From assembly GCA_905233245.1 (NCBI GenBank), contig CAJODK010000031.1, positions 1 to 39,177 on the forward strand: DNA of 39,177 nt, in the 5' to 3' direction. The translations under genes and the position numbers were made by a program. Shown here piece by piece: positions 23,733 to 31,267 of this stretch. The DNA comes from an uncultured Prevotella sp. GTDB taxonomy: Bacteria > Bacteroidota > Bacteroidia > Bacteroidales > Bacteroidaceae. Below the pieces are notes generated by a model. The model made no database searches. It had not been told where the DNA came from and worked only from the letters and a program-made list of their open reading frames with translations. Position 1 is the first letter of the stretch. Each line of letters opens with the position of its first letter.

Positions 23733-25115
23733 CTACTCCACCTGGGTCTTGGGCCAGTTGACGAGGAAGAGCTTCTCCGTGGCGCGGGTGATGGCGGTGT
23801 AGAGCCAGTGGACATAGTCGGGGGTGAGCATGTCGTCGGTCATGTAGCCCTGATCGACATAGACATGGGCCCACTGCCCACCCTGCGCCTTGTGACAGGT
23901 GACGGCATAGGCGAACTTGATCTGCAGGGCATTGTAATAGATATCCTTCTTGAGTGCCTTGAGCCTATCTGCCTTGTAGGGCAGGTCGGCATAGTCTGCC
24001 ATGCAGTTCTCATAGAGTTGCTGCTGCTGCTCCGCAGTGAGGGCTGGCGCCTCACTCTGCAGGGTGTCGAGGATGGCGGTCATCTCTATCTCTGCATCGT
24101 CATAGTCGGGGAAGCGCAGCACGAGGTCGGCAAAACGGAATCCGTGCAACTCGCGCGCTCTCCGCACCCTGCGCACCTCGGCCATGTCGCCGTTGGCAAG
24201 GAAGGTGAGAGGTGAGAGGTTACCATTATTATCAAAATAATGGTTCTTGACTATCATGATGCGGTCACCGGAGGTGAGTTCGCCTTCGTGGTCGAGGACT
24301 CGCGCACGGATACCATTATTGTATATATTGGCGGTCTTATTGCTGCGGGTGACTACGATGGTCTCGTCCTGCCCCATACGGTAGTAGCTGTCCTCGAGAC
24401 TTTCTATGATTTCATTGCCTGGCAGGGAGACGATGTCGGTGAATCCGCGCAGGAACATCCTGGGCAACTGGGTGATGGCGTCGTGGGTAATCATCTGGCG
24501 CACCTTGGTGGCATTCCACAGTATGCCTGACTCTTCATCCTGGCGCACGACCTCATTGAGGTCACACTCAAAGACGGTGAGGCCGTAGCACTCCAGAACG
24601 TACCGCTGCAGGGCTGGCGCCTCCTCCTCTCCCACGGGGGGCAGCTGTGCCTTGTCGCCGATGAGCATCAACTGGCAGTTGCGCCCTGAATAGACGTAGT
24701 TGATGAGGTCGTCGAGCACTCCGTCTCCTGCTATCATGGATGCCTCATCGACCACGAAGAGGGTGTCGCAATGCAGATTGATGTCGAGGGAGAACTCCAT
24801 GCTGCCCGTCTTCTGTCGGTATATCTTGCGGTGTATGGTACTGGCTGGCTGAGAGCAGTTGAGGGAGAGCACCTTGGCGGCTCGCCCTGTGGGGGCAAGG
24901 AGGATGACCTTCTGCTGCAGTTGCATCAGCGTCTTGACCATGGCTGCCACGAGGGTGGTCTTGCCAGTGCCTGCCGAACCGCGCAGTATCATGGTTGCCC
25001 TACCGTCCCTGGAGGCCAGAAACTGGATATAGACATTGATGGCGTCATCCTGGTCCAGAGTGGGGATGAATGGCATATTATGCAAAATATGTCGGCGAAA
25101 AGCAGAGATTGTCAT
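23733..25115 (-). CDS. RecD-like (superfamily 1B) DNA helicase
   Basis: A 460-residue ATP-dependent helicase of the AAA_30/UvrD_C_2 type. Walker A is RGSAGTGKTTL (about 45-55). Then come VVDEASMIAGDG (motif II), MLIGDKAQLPPVGEEEA (motif III), VVTRSNKTANIYN and AYAVTCHKAQGGQW (motif V/VI) with YTAITRATEKLFLV at the C-terminus. It is not part of a recBCD cluster here. The longest frame starts at 25217 but runs through two promoters, so the ATG at 25115 is chosen. Its 3' end converges on priA with a gap of 13 nt. Confidence 0.92.
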   Translation of the reverse strand: MTISAFRRHILHNMPFIPTLDQDDAINVYIQFLASRDGRATMILRGSAGTGKTTLVAAMVKTLMQLQQKVILLAPTGRAAKVLSLNCSQPASTIHRKIYRQKTGSMEFSLDINLHCDTLFVVDEASMIAGDGVLDDLINYVYSGRNCQLMLIGDKAQLPPVGEEEAPALQRYVLECYGLTVFECDLNEVVRQDEESGILWNATKVRQMITHDAITQLPRMFLRGFTDIVSLPGNEIIESLEDSYYRMGQDETIVVTRSNKTANIYNNGIRARVLDHEGELTSGDRIMIVKNHYFDNNGNLSPLTFLANGDMAEVRRVRRARELHGFRFADLVLRFPDYDDAEIEMTAILDTLQSEAPALTAEQQQQLYENCMADYADLPYKADRLKALKKDIYYNALQIKFAYAVTCHKAQGGQWAHVYVDQGYMTDDMLTPDYVHWLYTAITRATEKLFLVNWPKTQVE

Positions 25116-25125
25116 TTTTTTTTCG

Positions 25126-25133
25126 TACCTTTG
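25126..25133 (+). promoter_or_regulatory. -7 box (TACCTTTG) for DUF3822-rsmD-dnaG
   Basis: TACCTTTG lies 31 nt before the TTG start at 25165. It sits only 6 bp from the divergent helicase -7 box. Confidence 0.6.
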
Positions 25134-25139
25134 CAAGTG

Positions 25140-25147
25140 CAAAATTA
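25140..25147 (-). promoter_or_regulatory. -7 box (TAATTTTG) for the RecD-like helicase
   Basis: Minus-strand TAATTTTG lies 24 nt before the ATG at 25115. The two divergent promoters face across each other, so transcription from one should interfere with the other. Confidence 0.55.
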
Positions 25148-25157
25148 CTAAAAATAA

Positions 25158-25171
25158 TTGAAAGTTGAAAG
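25158..25171. repeat. TTGAAAG heptad pair containing the DUF3822 start codon
   Basis: Two TTGAAAG units. The second supplies the only usable start codon (TTG, 25165) before the conserved part of the next gene; the first contains an in-frame TGA (25159-25161). Confidence 0.65.
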
Positions 25172-25875
25172 ATAATCCCATCATAATATGCGTAGGACAG
25201 GGCACTCTGTCCTTCATGACGCCAGAGAGTGACGGCTCTTACGTGACTCATCCCTACCCTGTGAAGAGCAATATGTCGATAGCCGCCAATCTGAGGATGG
25301 CATTCAAGGAGGAGACGTACCTGACTGACCTGGGCAAGAAGGCTGTGGCCACGCCCGCCATACTGGTGCCGAGGGAGGAGTATAACCTTAACCCTAACGA
25401 GAACCTTAACGAGACGCTCTACAGCACGGTCATCACGGGACATAAGGGTGAGGTGAAGGTGGCGACGGAGATAGAGGAACTGGACGTGGTGGCTATCTTC
25501 CCTGTCAACAGCGACCTGCAGATGGTGGTACAGGACCACTTCCCTATCGTGAGCACTCAGAATGTGATGACCGATGTGTGGCGCGACACCTACAACAAGT
25601 ACTACAACGGGGCTGACCACCGCAAACTCTTTGCTTACTTCCATGACAGGGTGGTGGATATCTTCTGTTTCGAGCAGCATCGCATCCGCTTTGCCAATGC
25701 ATTCCAGGCTACTCACGCCCACGATGCTCTCTACTACACTCTCTATACGTGGAAGCAGTTGGGCATGAACAGTTCCGACGACACTCTCTACGTGATGGGC
25801 GACATGCCGCACGGGGACTGGCTGATAGAGAGATACTCCGCTTATATTACAAAGGTCGAGAAGATTGAAAAATGA
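25165..25875 (+). CDS. DUF3822 family protein
   Basis: A 236-residue protein of the Bacteroidales DUF3822 family, thought to have an actin-like ATPase fold; its role is unknown. It normally sits just before rsmD, as here (4-nt ATGA overlap). The start is taken as TTG 25165, since an in-frame stop lies directly upstream and the next Met is residue 18. NLNPNENLNETL (about 72-83) is encoded by a small ATAACCTTAACCCTAAC repeat shared with dnaG. C-terminal landmarks are DHRKLFAYFHDRVVDIFCFE and YYTLYTWKQLGM. Confidence 0.8.
   Translation: MKDNPIIICVGQGTLSFMTPESDGSYVTHPYPVKSNMSIAANLRMAFKEETYLTDLGKKAVATPAILVPREEYNLNPNENLNETLYSTVITGHKGEVKVATEIEELDVVAIFPVNSDLQMVVQDHFPIVSTQNVMTDVWRDTYNKYYNGADHRKLFAYFHDRVVDIFCFEQHRIRFANAFQATHAHDALYYTLYTWKQLGMNSSDDTLYVMGDMPHGDWLIERYSAYITKVEKIEK
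25382..25398. repeat. ATAACCTTAACCCTAAC element in DUF3822, shared with dnaG
   Basis: These 17 nt are identical to 27768-27784 in dnaG. Both are in frame and encode Asn/Leu/Pro residues. AACGAGA is then repeated twice after it. Confidence 0.75.
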
Positions 25876-26414
25876 GAATCATAACGGGGAAATACAAGGG
25901 ACGGCACTTCGAGGTGCCACGCTCATTCAAGGCGAGACCCACGACAGACTTCGCAAAGGAGAATATCTTCAATGTGATGATGGGCTACATCGACTTTGAG
26001 GGAGCTGCAGCGCTCGACCTCTTTGCCGGTACGGGGAGCATCTCTCTCGAACTCCTCAGCCGCGGCTGTGCTGAGGTGGTCAGCGTGGAGATGGACCGCG
26101 ACCATGCCCGATTCATTCAACAGTGCATCGACAAGTTGCAAACCTCTCACCTCTCACCTCTAACCTCTAACCTCCTAATAAAGGGCGATGTATTCCGATT
26201 CCTGAAGACCTGCAAGAGGCAGTTTGACTTCATCTTCGCTGACCCTCCCTACGCCCTGCCTACGCTGGAGAGCATCCCCAACCTCGTACTGCCTCTGCTC
26301 AAGGAGGATGGCGTGCTGGTATTCGAGCATGGCAAGCAGAATGATTTCTCCCAGCATCCCCGCTTTGTGGAGCACCGCCAGTATGGCTCTGTCAACTTCT
26401 CAATCTTCAAGTAA
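25872..26414 (+). CDS. rsmD: 16S rRNA (guanine966-N2)-methyltransferase RsmD
   Basis: RsmD methylates G966 of 16S rRNA using S-adenosylmethionine. The 180-residue protein opens with MRIITGKYKGRHFEVP, contains RPTTDFAKENIFN, the SAM-binding ALDLFAGTGSISLELLSRG (about 48-66) and the catalytic FADPPYALP (about 122-130). TSHLSPLTSN (about 93-102), between the second helix and the IKGDVFRFL strand, is encoded by five CACCTCT/AACCTCT heptads. It overlaps DUF3822 (ATGA) and dnaG (TAATG), so the three are coupled. Confidence 0.95.
   Translation: MRIITGKYKGRHFEVPRSFKARPTTDFAKENIFNVMMGYIDFEGAAALDLFAGTGSISLELLSRGCAEVVSVEMDRDHARFIQQCIDKLQTSHLSPLTSNLLIKGDVFRFLKTCKRQFDFIFADPPYALPTLESIPNLVLPLLKEDGVLVFEHGKQNDFSQHPRFVEHRQYGSVNFSIFK
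26141..26175. repeat. Five CACCTCT/AACCTCT heptads inside rsmD
   Basis: Units AACCTCT, CACCTCT, CACCTCT, AACCTCT, AACCTCC. The same unit recurs at 29646-29672, 32051-32085 and 34074-34087. Confidence 0.85.
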
Positions 26415-28390
26415 TGATAGACCGCCTCACCATAGAACGCATTAAGGAGAGAGCCGACATCGTGGATGTCGTCTCCGACTTCGTGTCGCTGAAGAAGGTG
26501 GGCGTCAACTACCGCGGACTGTGCCCCTTCCACAATGACCACACACCGTCCTTCTACGTCTCTCCGTCGAGGCGCACGTGCCACTGTTTCGTATGCGGCG
26601 AGGGCGGCGACAGCGTGGGATTTATCATGAGGCACGAACAGCTCACCTACCCCGACGCCCTCAGATGGCTGGCTCGACGCTACAATATCGAGATACAGGA
26701 GAAGGAGCTCACCGAGGAGCAGAAGAAGGAGCAGTCGGACAGAGAGTCAATGTTTATCGTCAATGAATGGGCGGCGAAATACTTCAAGGATATCCTGCAC
26801 AACGACATCGACGGACGTGCCATCGGCATGCAGTACTTCCGTCAGCGCGGGGTGAGGGACGACATCATAGAGAAATTCCGACTGGGATTCTGCCTCAACG
26901 ACCGCCATGCCATGTCTGACGAGGCGCTAAGACAGGGCTACAGCAGGGAGTTTCTCATCAAGACGGGACTGTGCTACCCTGACGAGAAGAAAAAGGACGA
27001 AATACACGACCGCTTCGCCGGACGCGTGATATTCCCGTGGATAGGCGTGAGCGGTAAGGTGGTGGCATTCGGCGGACGAGTACTGGACAGCCGCACCAAG
27101 GGCGTCAGTCAGAAGTACGTGAACTCGCCCGACAGCGAGATATACCACAAGGACCACGAGCTGTACGGCATATTCCAGGCCAAGAAGGCCATCGCCAAGG
27201 AGGACCTGGTATATATGGTGGAGGGATACACGGACGTCATCTCCATGCACCAGTGCGGCATAGAGAATGTGGTGGCAAACTCAGGCACGGCGCTCTCTGA
27301 GCACCAGATACGCCTCTTGCACCGCTTCACCCAGAATATCGTATTGCTCTACGACGGCGACGAGGCGGGCATCAAGGCTGCCCTGAGGGGTACCGACATG
27401 CTGCTCAGGGAGGGTATGAACGTGAAGGTCATGCTGCTGCCCGACGGTGACGACCCCGACTCCTTCGCCCGCAAGCACAGCGCAGAGCAACTGCGTCAGT
27501 ATGTCAAGGAGCACCAGACGGACTTCATAGAATTCAAGACCCGCGTACTGCTGCAGAATGCCAAGGACCCACGAGAGAAATCGGAGGCGGTCAACAGCAT
27601 CATCCACAGCATCAGCGTCATAGGCGACCCCATAGTGCGCGCCACGTACATACAGGACTGCTCACTCAGACTGGGCTACAACGAACAGACCCTCAACGCC
27701 AAACTCAATGAGGAGATACGCAACTACCGCGACGAGCAACGGAAGGCGGAGAGGAGGAGTTTTAACGATAACCTTAACCCTAACCCTAACTCCGAAGTCG
27801 AGGGTAATCTCTCACCTCAAAATACTCCCCCTTCTACTCCCATAAAAGAAAACACCCTCTCCTCCCTTATAATAAAAGAGGTGATACGCCACGGGAGCAT
27901 GACGCTCTACGACAATGTAGAGACAGAGGACGGCACCACCATGTCGCTGACCCTGGCACAGTATGTGGCGCTCAATCTGCAGGAGGACAACCTGCAGTTT
28001 GCCGAACCGCTCTACAATCAGATACTCTCCGAGGCAGTGGAGCACTCTGCGGAGGAGGGCTTCGAGAGCGAACGCTACTTCACCCTGCACCCCGACTACG
28101 AGGTGTCGTCGGTGGCCATCCGACTCTGTTCTGACAATGTCATCCTCTCCAAGAGCCTGCAGGTGGAGACCACACAATATGACCTCCAGGAGCGCATCAA
28201 TCACCTGCTGTTCGACTTCCGCAACGAGTACATCATGATGCGCATCAAACAACTCACCACGGAGATAGCACAGAGCGCCGACGACCCCGAGCGGCAGTTG
28301 GCCCTCATGGAACAACTGAAGACGGCACAGGAGATGCGCCGCGACATAGCCCAACGGATAGGCAGCAGCATAGCATCAAAACGCATGTAG
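26414..28390 (+). CDS. dnaG: DNA primase DnaG
   Basis: DnaG lays RNA primers at the replication fork. The 658-residue product has an N-terminal CHC2 zinc finger (C37, H40, C58, C61), the central RNA-polymerase domain with YFRQRGVRDDIIEKFRLGF, and TOPRIM with MVEGYTDVISMH and LLYDGDEAGI. A C-terminal helicase-binding domain follows. Between catalytic core and C-terminal domain lies a foreign Asn/Pro/Ser-rich linker (about 451-483; NPNPNSEVEGNLSPQNTPPS), related to a cassette in the DUF308 gene. Start ATG overlaps the rsmD stop. Confidence 0.96.
   Translation: MIDRLTIERIKERADIVDVVSDFVSLKKVGVNYRGLCPFHNDHTPSFYVSPSRRTCHCFVCGEGGDSVGFIMRHEQLTYPDALRWLARRYNIEIQEKELTEEQKKEQSDRESMFIVNEWAAKYFKDILHNDIDGRAIGMQYFRQRGVRDDIIEKFRLGFCLNDRHAMSDEALRQGYSREFLIKTGLCYPDEKKKDEIHDRFAGRVIFPWIGVSGKVVAFGGRVLDSRTKGVSQKYVNSPDSEIYHKDHELYGIFQAKKAIAKEDLVYMVEGYTDVISMHQCGIENVVANSGTALSEHQIRLLHRFTQNIVLLYDGDEAGIKAALRGTDMLLREGMNVKVMLLPDGDDPDSFARKHSAEQLRQYVKEHQTDFIEFKTRVLLQNAKDPREKSEAVNSIIHSISVIGDPIVRATYIQDCSLRLGYNEQTLNAKLNEEIRNYRDEQRKAERRSFNDNLNPNPNSEVEGNLSPQNTPPSTPIKENTLSSLIIKEVIRHGSMTLYDNVETEDGTTMSLTLAQYVALNLQEDNLQFAEPLYNQILSEAVEHSAEEGFESERYFTLHPDYEVSSVAIRLCSDNVILSKSLQVETTQYDLQERINHLLFDFRNEYIMMRIKQLTTEIAQSADDPERQLALMEQLKTAQEMRRDIAQRIGSSIASKRM
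27764..27840. repeat. In-frame repeat cassette in the dnaG linker
   Basis: It begins AACGATAACCTTAACCCTAA, passes through GGTAATCTCTCACCTCAAAA and ends TACTCCCCCTTCTACTCC. The first two parts resemble 29597-29677; the last matches 34045-34062 in murF at 17 of 18 bases. It is thus a mosaic of modules found in two other genes. Confidence 0.8.
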
Positions 28391-28423
28391 GGTTTCCCCC
28401 CTGCCAGTTTAGGGATTTTTCCC

Positions 28424-28454
28424 TTTGTTTGATAAAATTAAGACAGTAACTTTG
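28424..28454 (+). promoter_or_regulatory. Promoter TTTG-N19-TAACTTTG for the His/Gly/Ser-rich gene
   Basis: TTTG at 28424-28427 and TAACTTTG at 28447-28454 are 19 nt apart; the ATG follows 24 nt later. Confidence 0.75.
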
Positions 28455-28478
28455 CACCAGATAAAAAAAATAAACGTT

Positions 28479-29408
28479 ATGAAGAAGTTTATACTGACAA
28501 TGGTCACACTGCTCACAGTAGCAGTAGGTGCTAAGGCAATGGGCTACGAGCAGGCTCGCCAGCAGGCTCTGTTCCTGACCGACAAGATGGCTTATGAGCT
28601 CAATCTCTCAGAGCAACAGTATGAGGCTGCCTATGAGATAAATCTCGACTACCTCATGAATGTCAATACCGTAGATGACCTCTACGCCGAATACTGGCGC
28701 CAGCGCTGCATCGACATGGAGGCTATCTTCTACGACTGGCAGTGGGACGCATTCTGCGCAGCCAGCTATTTCTACCGCCCGCTATACTGGGAGGCAGGAG
28801 TATGGCACTTCGGAGTATATGCCCACTACCCCTATCGTGACTTCTACTTCTTTGCACGCCCTACCGTATGGGTCACCTATCGCGGAGGTCACTCCTGGCG
28901 CTACAATGGCGGAGTATCATGGTACGTAGGTCGTCGTCCTCACTTCCGTCCTGAGGTGCACCACGGCATGCGTCACCACGGCGGACACGGACGCCCCGGT
29001 GGTGGTCACTACAGCGCCAACCCACGTCCTCACGTAGGACCTGGTCACCACTCTGGCAGACCTACCGACAGCGGAGCCAGCATACATCGTCCCAGCAGCA
29101 CTCGCTCTTCTGTGGGCAGCGACGCATCACGCCACAGCAGCGGACGTCCATCAGGCTCATTCGGCGGCAGCCACTCCACTGGCAGCAGATACAGCTCTGG
29201 TTCACTGGGCAGCAGTCGTTCGTCAGGCTCATTCGGCGGAAGTCACTCCTCTGGCAGCAGCCACTCCTCTGGCTCATTCGGCGGAGGCAGCCGTAGCGGA
29301 GGCTTCGGTGGCGGCGGTCACTCAGGCGGCGGATTCAGCGGTGGTCACTCAGGCGGCGGTAGCCGTGGCGGTGGCTTCGGCGGAGGCGGTTCACACGGAC
29401 GTAGATAA
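28479..29408 (+). CDS. Exported His/Gly/Ser-rich repeat protein of unknown function
   Basis: A 309-residue protein with a signal peptide (MKKFILTMVTLLTVAVGAKA). An acidic, aromatic N-terminal domain (about 20-125; LNLSEQQYEAAYEINLDYL, YDWQWDAFCAASYFYRP) precedes a low-complexity half (about 145-309) of His, Gly, Ser and Arg with repeats such as SGSFGGSHSSGS and GGGFGGGG. I do not recognise the family. The His-rich part might bind metal, and the Gly/Ser part resembles flexible surface or matrix tails. A start at 28425 would overlap the promoter, so 28479 is used. Confidence 0.8.
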   Translation: MKKFILTMVTLLTVAVGAKAMGYEQARQQALFLTDKMAYELNLSEQQYEAAYEINLDYLMNVNTVDDLYAEYWRQRCIDMEAIFYDWQWDAFCAASYFYRPLYWEAGVWHFGVYAHYPYRDFYFFARPTVWVTYRGGHSWRYNGGVSWYVGRRPHFRPEVHHGMRHHGGHGRPGGGHYSANPRPHVGPGHHSGRPTDSGASIHRPSSTRSSVGSDASRHSSGRPSGSFGGSHSTGSRYSSGSLGSSRSSGSFGGSHSSGSSHSSGSFGGGSRSGGFGGGGHSGGGFSGGHSGGGSRGGGFGGGGSHGRR

Positions 29409-29416
29409 AATAGATT

Positions 29417-30121
29417 ATGCGCATAATACAATATAGTATCTTTCGCGCCCTCTGTGCAGTAGCAGTGGGCGCTCTGCTCGTTAAGTACCGTGAGGACATG
29501 GTACAGTGGATGACTATCGCCATCGGAGTCCTATTCTTCCTCTCAGGACTGGTCGGCATGCTCGCCTCCATGGCCCGCAAGAAGGTAGTTAATAATAACG
29601 ATAACGTTAACGATAACGGGAACTCGGAGGACAACGGTAATCTCTCACCTCTCACCTCTGACCTCTCACCTCAAAAAGAAGAGCGCACTGGCTGGGGCTG
29701 GGGAGCCTTCGTGGGAATGGGCTGCATGCTCCTCGGACTCGTACTGGCTCTCATGCCTGAGACCTTCGTACGCTTCCTCGTATATATCATCTCGGCATTC
29801 CTCATCATAGGTGCCATACAGCAGTTTGCCACACTGGCAGTGGCACGCAAGACAGGATCCGTAGGCTTCTTCTACTGGGTAATGCCCACACTGCTCTTCA
29901 TAGCAGGATGCTTAGCCCTCTTCCGCCCCACCGTCTTCGCCTCCGCCCCACTGTTCTTCATAGGATGGCTTCTCATCATCTATGGCATCGTGGAATGTAT
30001 CAACGCCCTCAAGGCGCGCAGCAACCGCAAGGCATACGAGAAACAGCAGCAGTTCTACAACGTAAACCAGAAACCCGACTTCTCACAGGCTGAGGACACT
30101 CCATATGAGGAGGTTTCTTAG
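29417..30121 (+). CDS. DUF308 (HdeD-like) membrane protein
   Basis: A 234-residue inner-membrane protein with about six helices in pairs (AIGVLFFLSGLVGMLAS, MGCMLLGLVLALMPETF, FLVYIISAFLIIGAIQQF, MPTLLFIAGCLALF, FFIGWLLIIYGIVECINAL). HdeD relatives are linked to acid or membrane stress, with no known reaction. The loop after helix two (about 57-88) is an Asn/Asp/Ser cassette, NDNVNDNGNSEDNGNLSP, not expected in the family and similar to the dnaG linker. It follows the His/Gly/Ser-rich gene by 8 nt and probably shares its transcript. Confidence 0.85.
   Translation: MRIIQYSIFRALCAVAVGALLVKYREDMVQWMTIAIGVLFFLSGLVGMLASMARKKVVNNNDNVNDNGNSEDNGNLSPLTSDLSPQKEERTGWGWGAFVGMGCMLLGLVLALMPETFVRFLVYIISAFLIIGAIQQFATLAVARKTGSVGFFYWVMPTLLFIAGCLALFRPTVFASAPLFFIGWLLIIYGIVECINALKARSNRKAYEKQQQFYNVNQKPDFSQAEDTPYEEVS
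29597..29677. repeat. In-frame repeat cassette in the DUF308 gene
   Basis: AACGATAACGTTAACGATAA leads to GGTAATCTCT, followed by heptads CACCTCT, CACCTCT, GACCTCT, CACCTCA and AAAA. It matches the dnaG cassette in order, with two to three extra heptads. Confidence 0.8.
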
Positions 30122-30123
30122 TC

Positions 30124-30144
30124 CTAATTATCAATTATCAATTA
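30124..30144. repeat. TCAATTA heptads before trxB
   Basis: CTAATTA, TCAATTA, TCAATTA, then TATTAC and the trxB ATG. They fill nearly all the 29-nt gap and leave no Shine-Dalgarno sequence. Confidence 0.75.
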
Positions 30145-30150
30145 TATTAC

Positions 30151-31089
30151 ATGAAAACCCTAATCATCGGTAGCGGACCAGCAGGATATACCGCAGCCAT
30201 CTATGCAGGAAGAGCCAACCTCGCACCAGTAGAATACTGCGGACAGCAGATGGGCGGCCAACTCACACAGACCACTATAGTAGAAAACTTCCCAGGATAC
30301 CCCGACGGCGTGGATGCCAATCAGATGATGATGGAACTGCGCCAGCAGGCTGAGCGATTCGGAGCAGACATCCGTGACGGAGAAATCGTCAAGGCAGACT
30401 TCTCTAAGCGTCCCTACGTACTCACCACCGACACTGGCGAAGAACTCACCGCCGACACCGTCATCATAGCCACTGGTGCCAAGGCTAAATATCTGGGACT
30501 GCCAGATGAACAGAAATACAACGGCATGGGCGTCAGCGCCTGTGCTACATGCGACGGATTCTTCTACCGCAAGAAGGTCACCGCAGTAGTGGGCGGAGGC
30601 GATACGGCATGCGAAGACGCTCTCTACCTCTCACACCTCTGCAAGAAGGTGTATCTCGTAGTGCGCAAACCGTATCTCCGCGCATCGGAAATCATGCAGC
30701 AGCGCGTGCGTGAGGCTGAGAATATCGAGATTCTCTTCGAACATAATGCCACCGGACTCTATGGCGACAACGGAGTGGAGGGCATGCACCTTGTCAAGCG
30801 CCTCGGTGAGGCAGATGAGGAGCACTATGACCTGGCCATCGACGGATTCTTCCTCGCCATCGGTCACCGTCCCGTCACCGACATCTTCCGCGGACAGATT
30901 TTGCTCGATGAAATGGGCTATATTCGCACTCTCGGCTCCAGCCAGCAGGTTTGCCGCCCTGACGGCTCTCCGCTGCCTGGCGTCTTCGCCGCAGGCGACG
31001 TCTGCGACCCTACATACCGACAGGCTATCGTGGCTGCAGGCACTGGGTGCAAGGCTGCCCTCGACGCTGAGCGCTTCCTCAACAGTTAA
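30151..31089 (+). CDS. trxB: Thioredoxin reductase TrxB
   Basis: TrxB is the FAD enzyme that passes NADPH electrons to thioredoxin in the cytoplasm. The 312-residue protein has the FAD-binding IIGSGPAGYTAAIYAGRA, the redox-active C131-A-T-C134 in SACATCDGFF, the NADPH-binding AVVGGGDTACEDA and the late FAD motif GVFAAGDVCDPTYRQA. Length is normal and all key residues are present. It is probably read from the upstream 28447 promoter, since no -7 box lies in the short gap. Confidence 0.96.
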   Translation: MKTLIIGSGPAGYTAAIYAGRANLAPVEYCGQQMGGQLTQTTIVENFPGYPDGVDANQMMMELRQQAERFGADIRDGEIVKADFSKRPYVLTTDTGEELTADTVIIATGAKAKYLGLPDEQKYNGMGVSACATCDGFFYRKKVTAVVGGGDTACEDALYLSHLCKKVYLVVRKPYLRASEIMQQRVREAENIEILFEHNATGLYGDNGVEGMHLVKRLGEADEEHYDLAIDGFFLAIGHRPVTDIFRGQILLDEMGYIRTLGSSQQVCRPDGSPLPGVFAAGDVCDPTYRQAIVAAGTGCKAALDAERFLNS

Positions 31090-31108
31090 TAAAACTTAAA
31101 GCGGGTGC

Positions 31109-31136
31109 AATTCTTAATTCTTAATTCTTAATTCTT
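31109..31136. repeat. (AATTCTT)x4 heptad tract upstream of tRNA-Leu
   Basis: Four exact AATTCTT units followed by AATTAAAAATTAC and the TACCTTTG box. The tract covers the place where a -33 element would lie. There is no clear trxB terminator here. Confidence 0.9.
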
Positions 31137-31149
31137 AATTAAAAATTAC

Positions 31150-31157
31150 TACCTTTG
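31150..31157 (+). promoter_or_regulatory. -7 box (TACCTTTG) for tRNA-Leu and proB
   Basis: TACCTTTG lies 11 nt before the first tRNA base, as expected for a stable-RNA promoter. proB begins 17 nt after the tRNA, with no other promoter seen. Confidence 0.7.
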
Positions 31158-31168
31158 CATTCGCAATC

Positions 31169-31250
31169 GCCCAGATGGCGGAATTGGTAGACGCGTTGGT
31201 CTCAAACACCAATACTTCACGGTGTACGGGTTCGAGTCCCGTTCTGGGCA
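31169..31250 (+). tRNA. tRNA-Leu (anticodon CAA)
   Basis: The acceptor arms are GCCCAGA (31169-31175) and TCTGGGC (31243-31249) with discriminator A. The D-arm region contains AATTGGTAGACG. The anticodon stem-loop is TTGGT-CTCAAAC-ACCAA, giving CAA, which reads UUG. A long class II variable arm (TACTTCACGGTGTA) and the T-arm ACGGGTTCGAGTCCCGT follow. CCA is not encoded. The T-run directly after it (31252-31257) might end part of the transcripts. Confidence 0.96.
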
Positions 31251-31267
31251 CTTTTTTCCCCCTTAAT

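Noticed and set aside
27764..27795. Telomere-like AACCCT repeats as sign of eukaryotic contamination
   Set aside because: Only two or three units, in frame inside dnaG, surrounded by clearly bacterial genes, and shared with another bacterial gene nearby.
31175..31267. N-terminal extension of ProB starting at 31175
   Set aside because: The extra residues are a translation of the tRNA-Leu gene; ProB homology begins at MKRIVVKVG.
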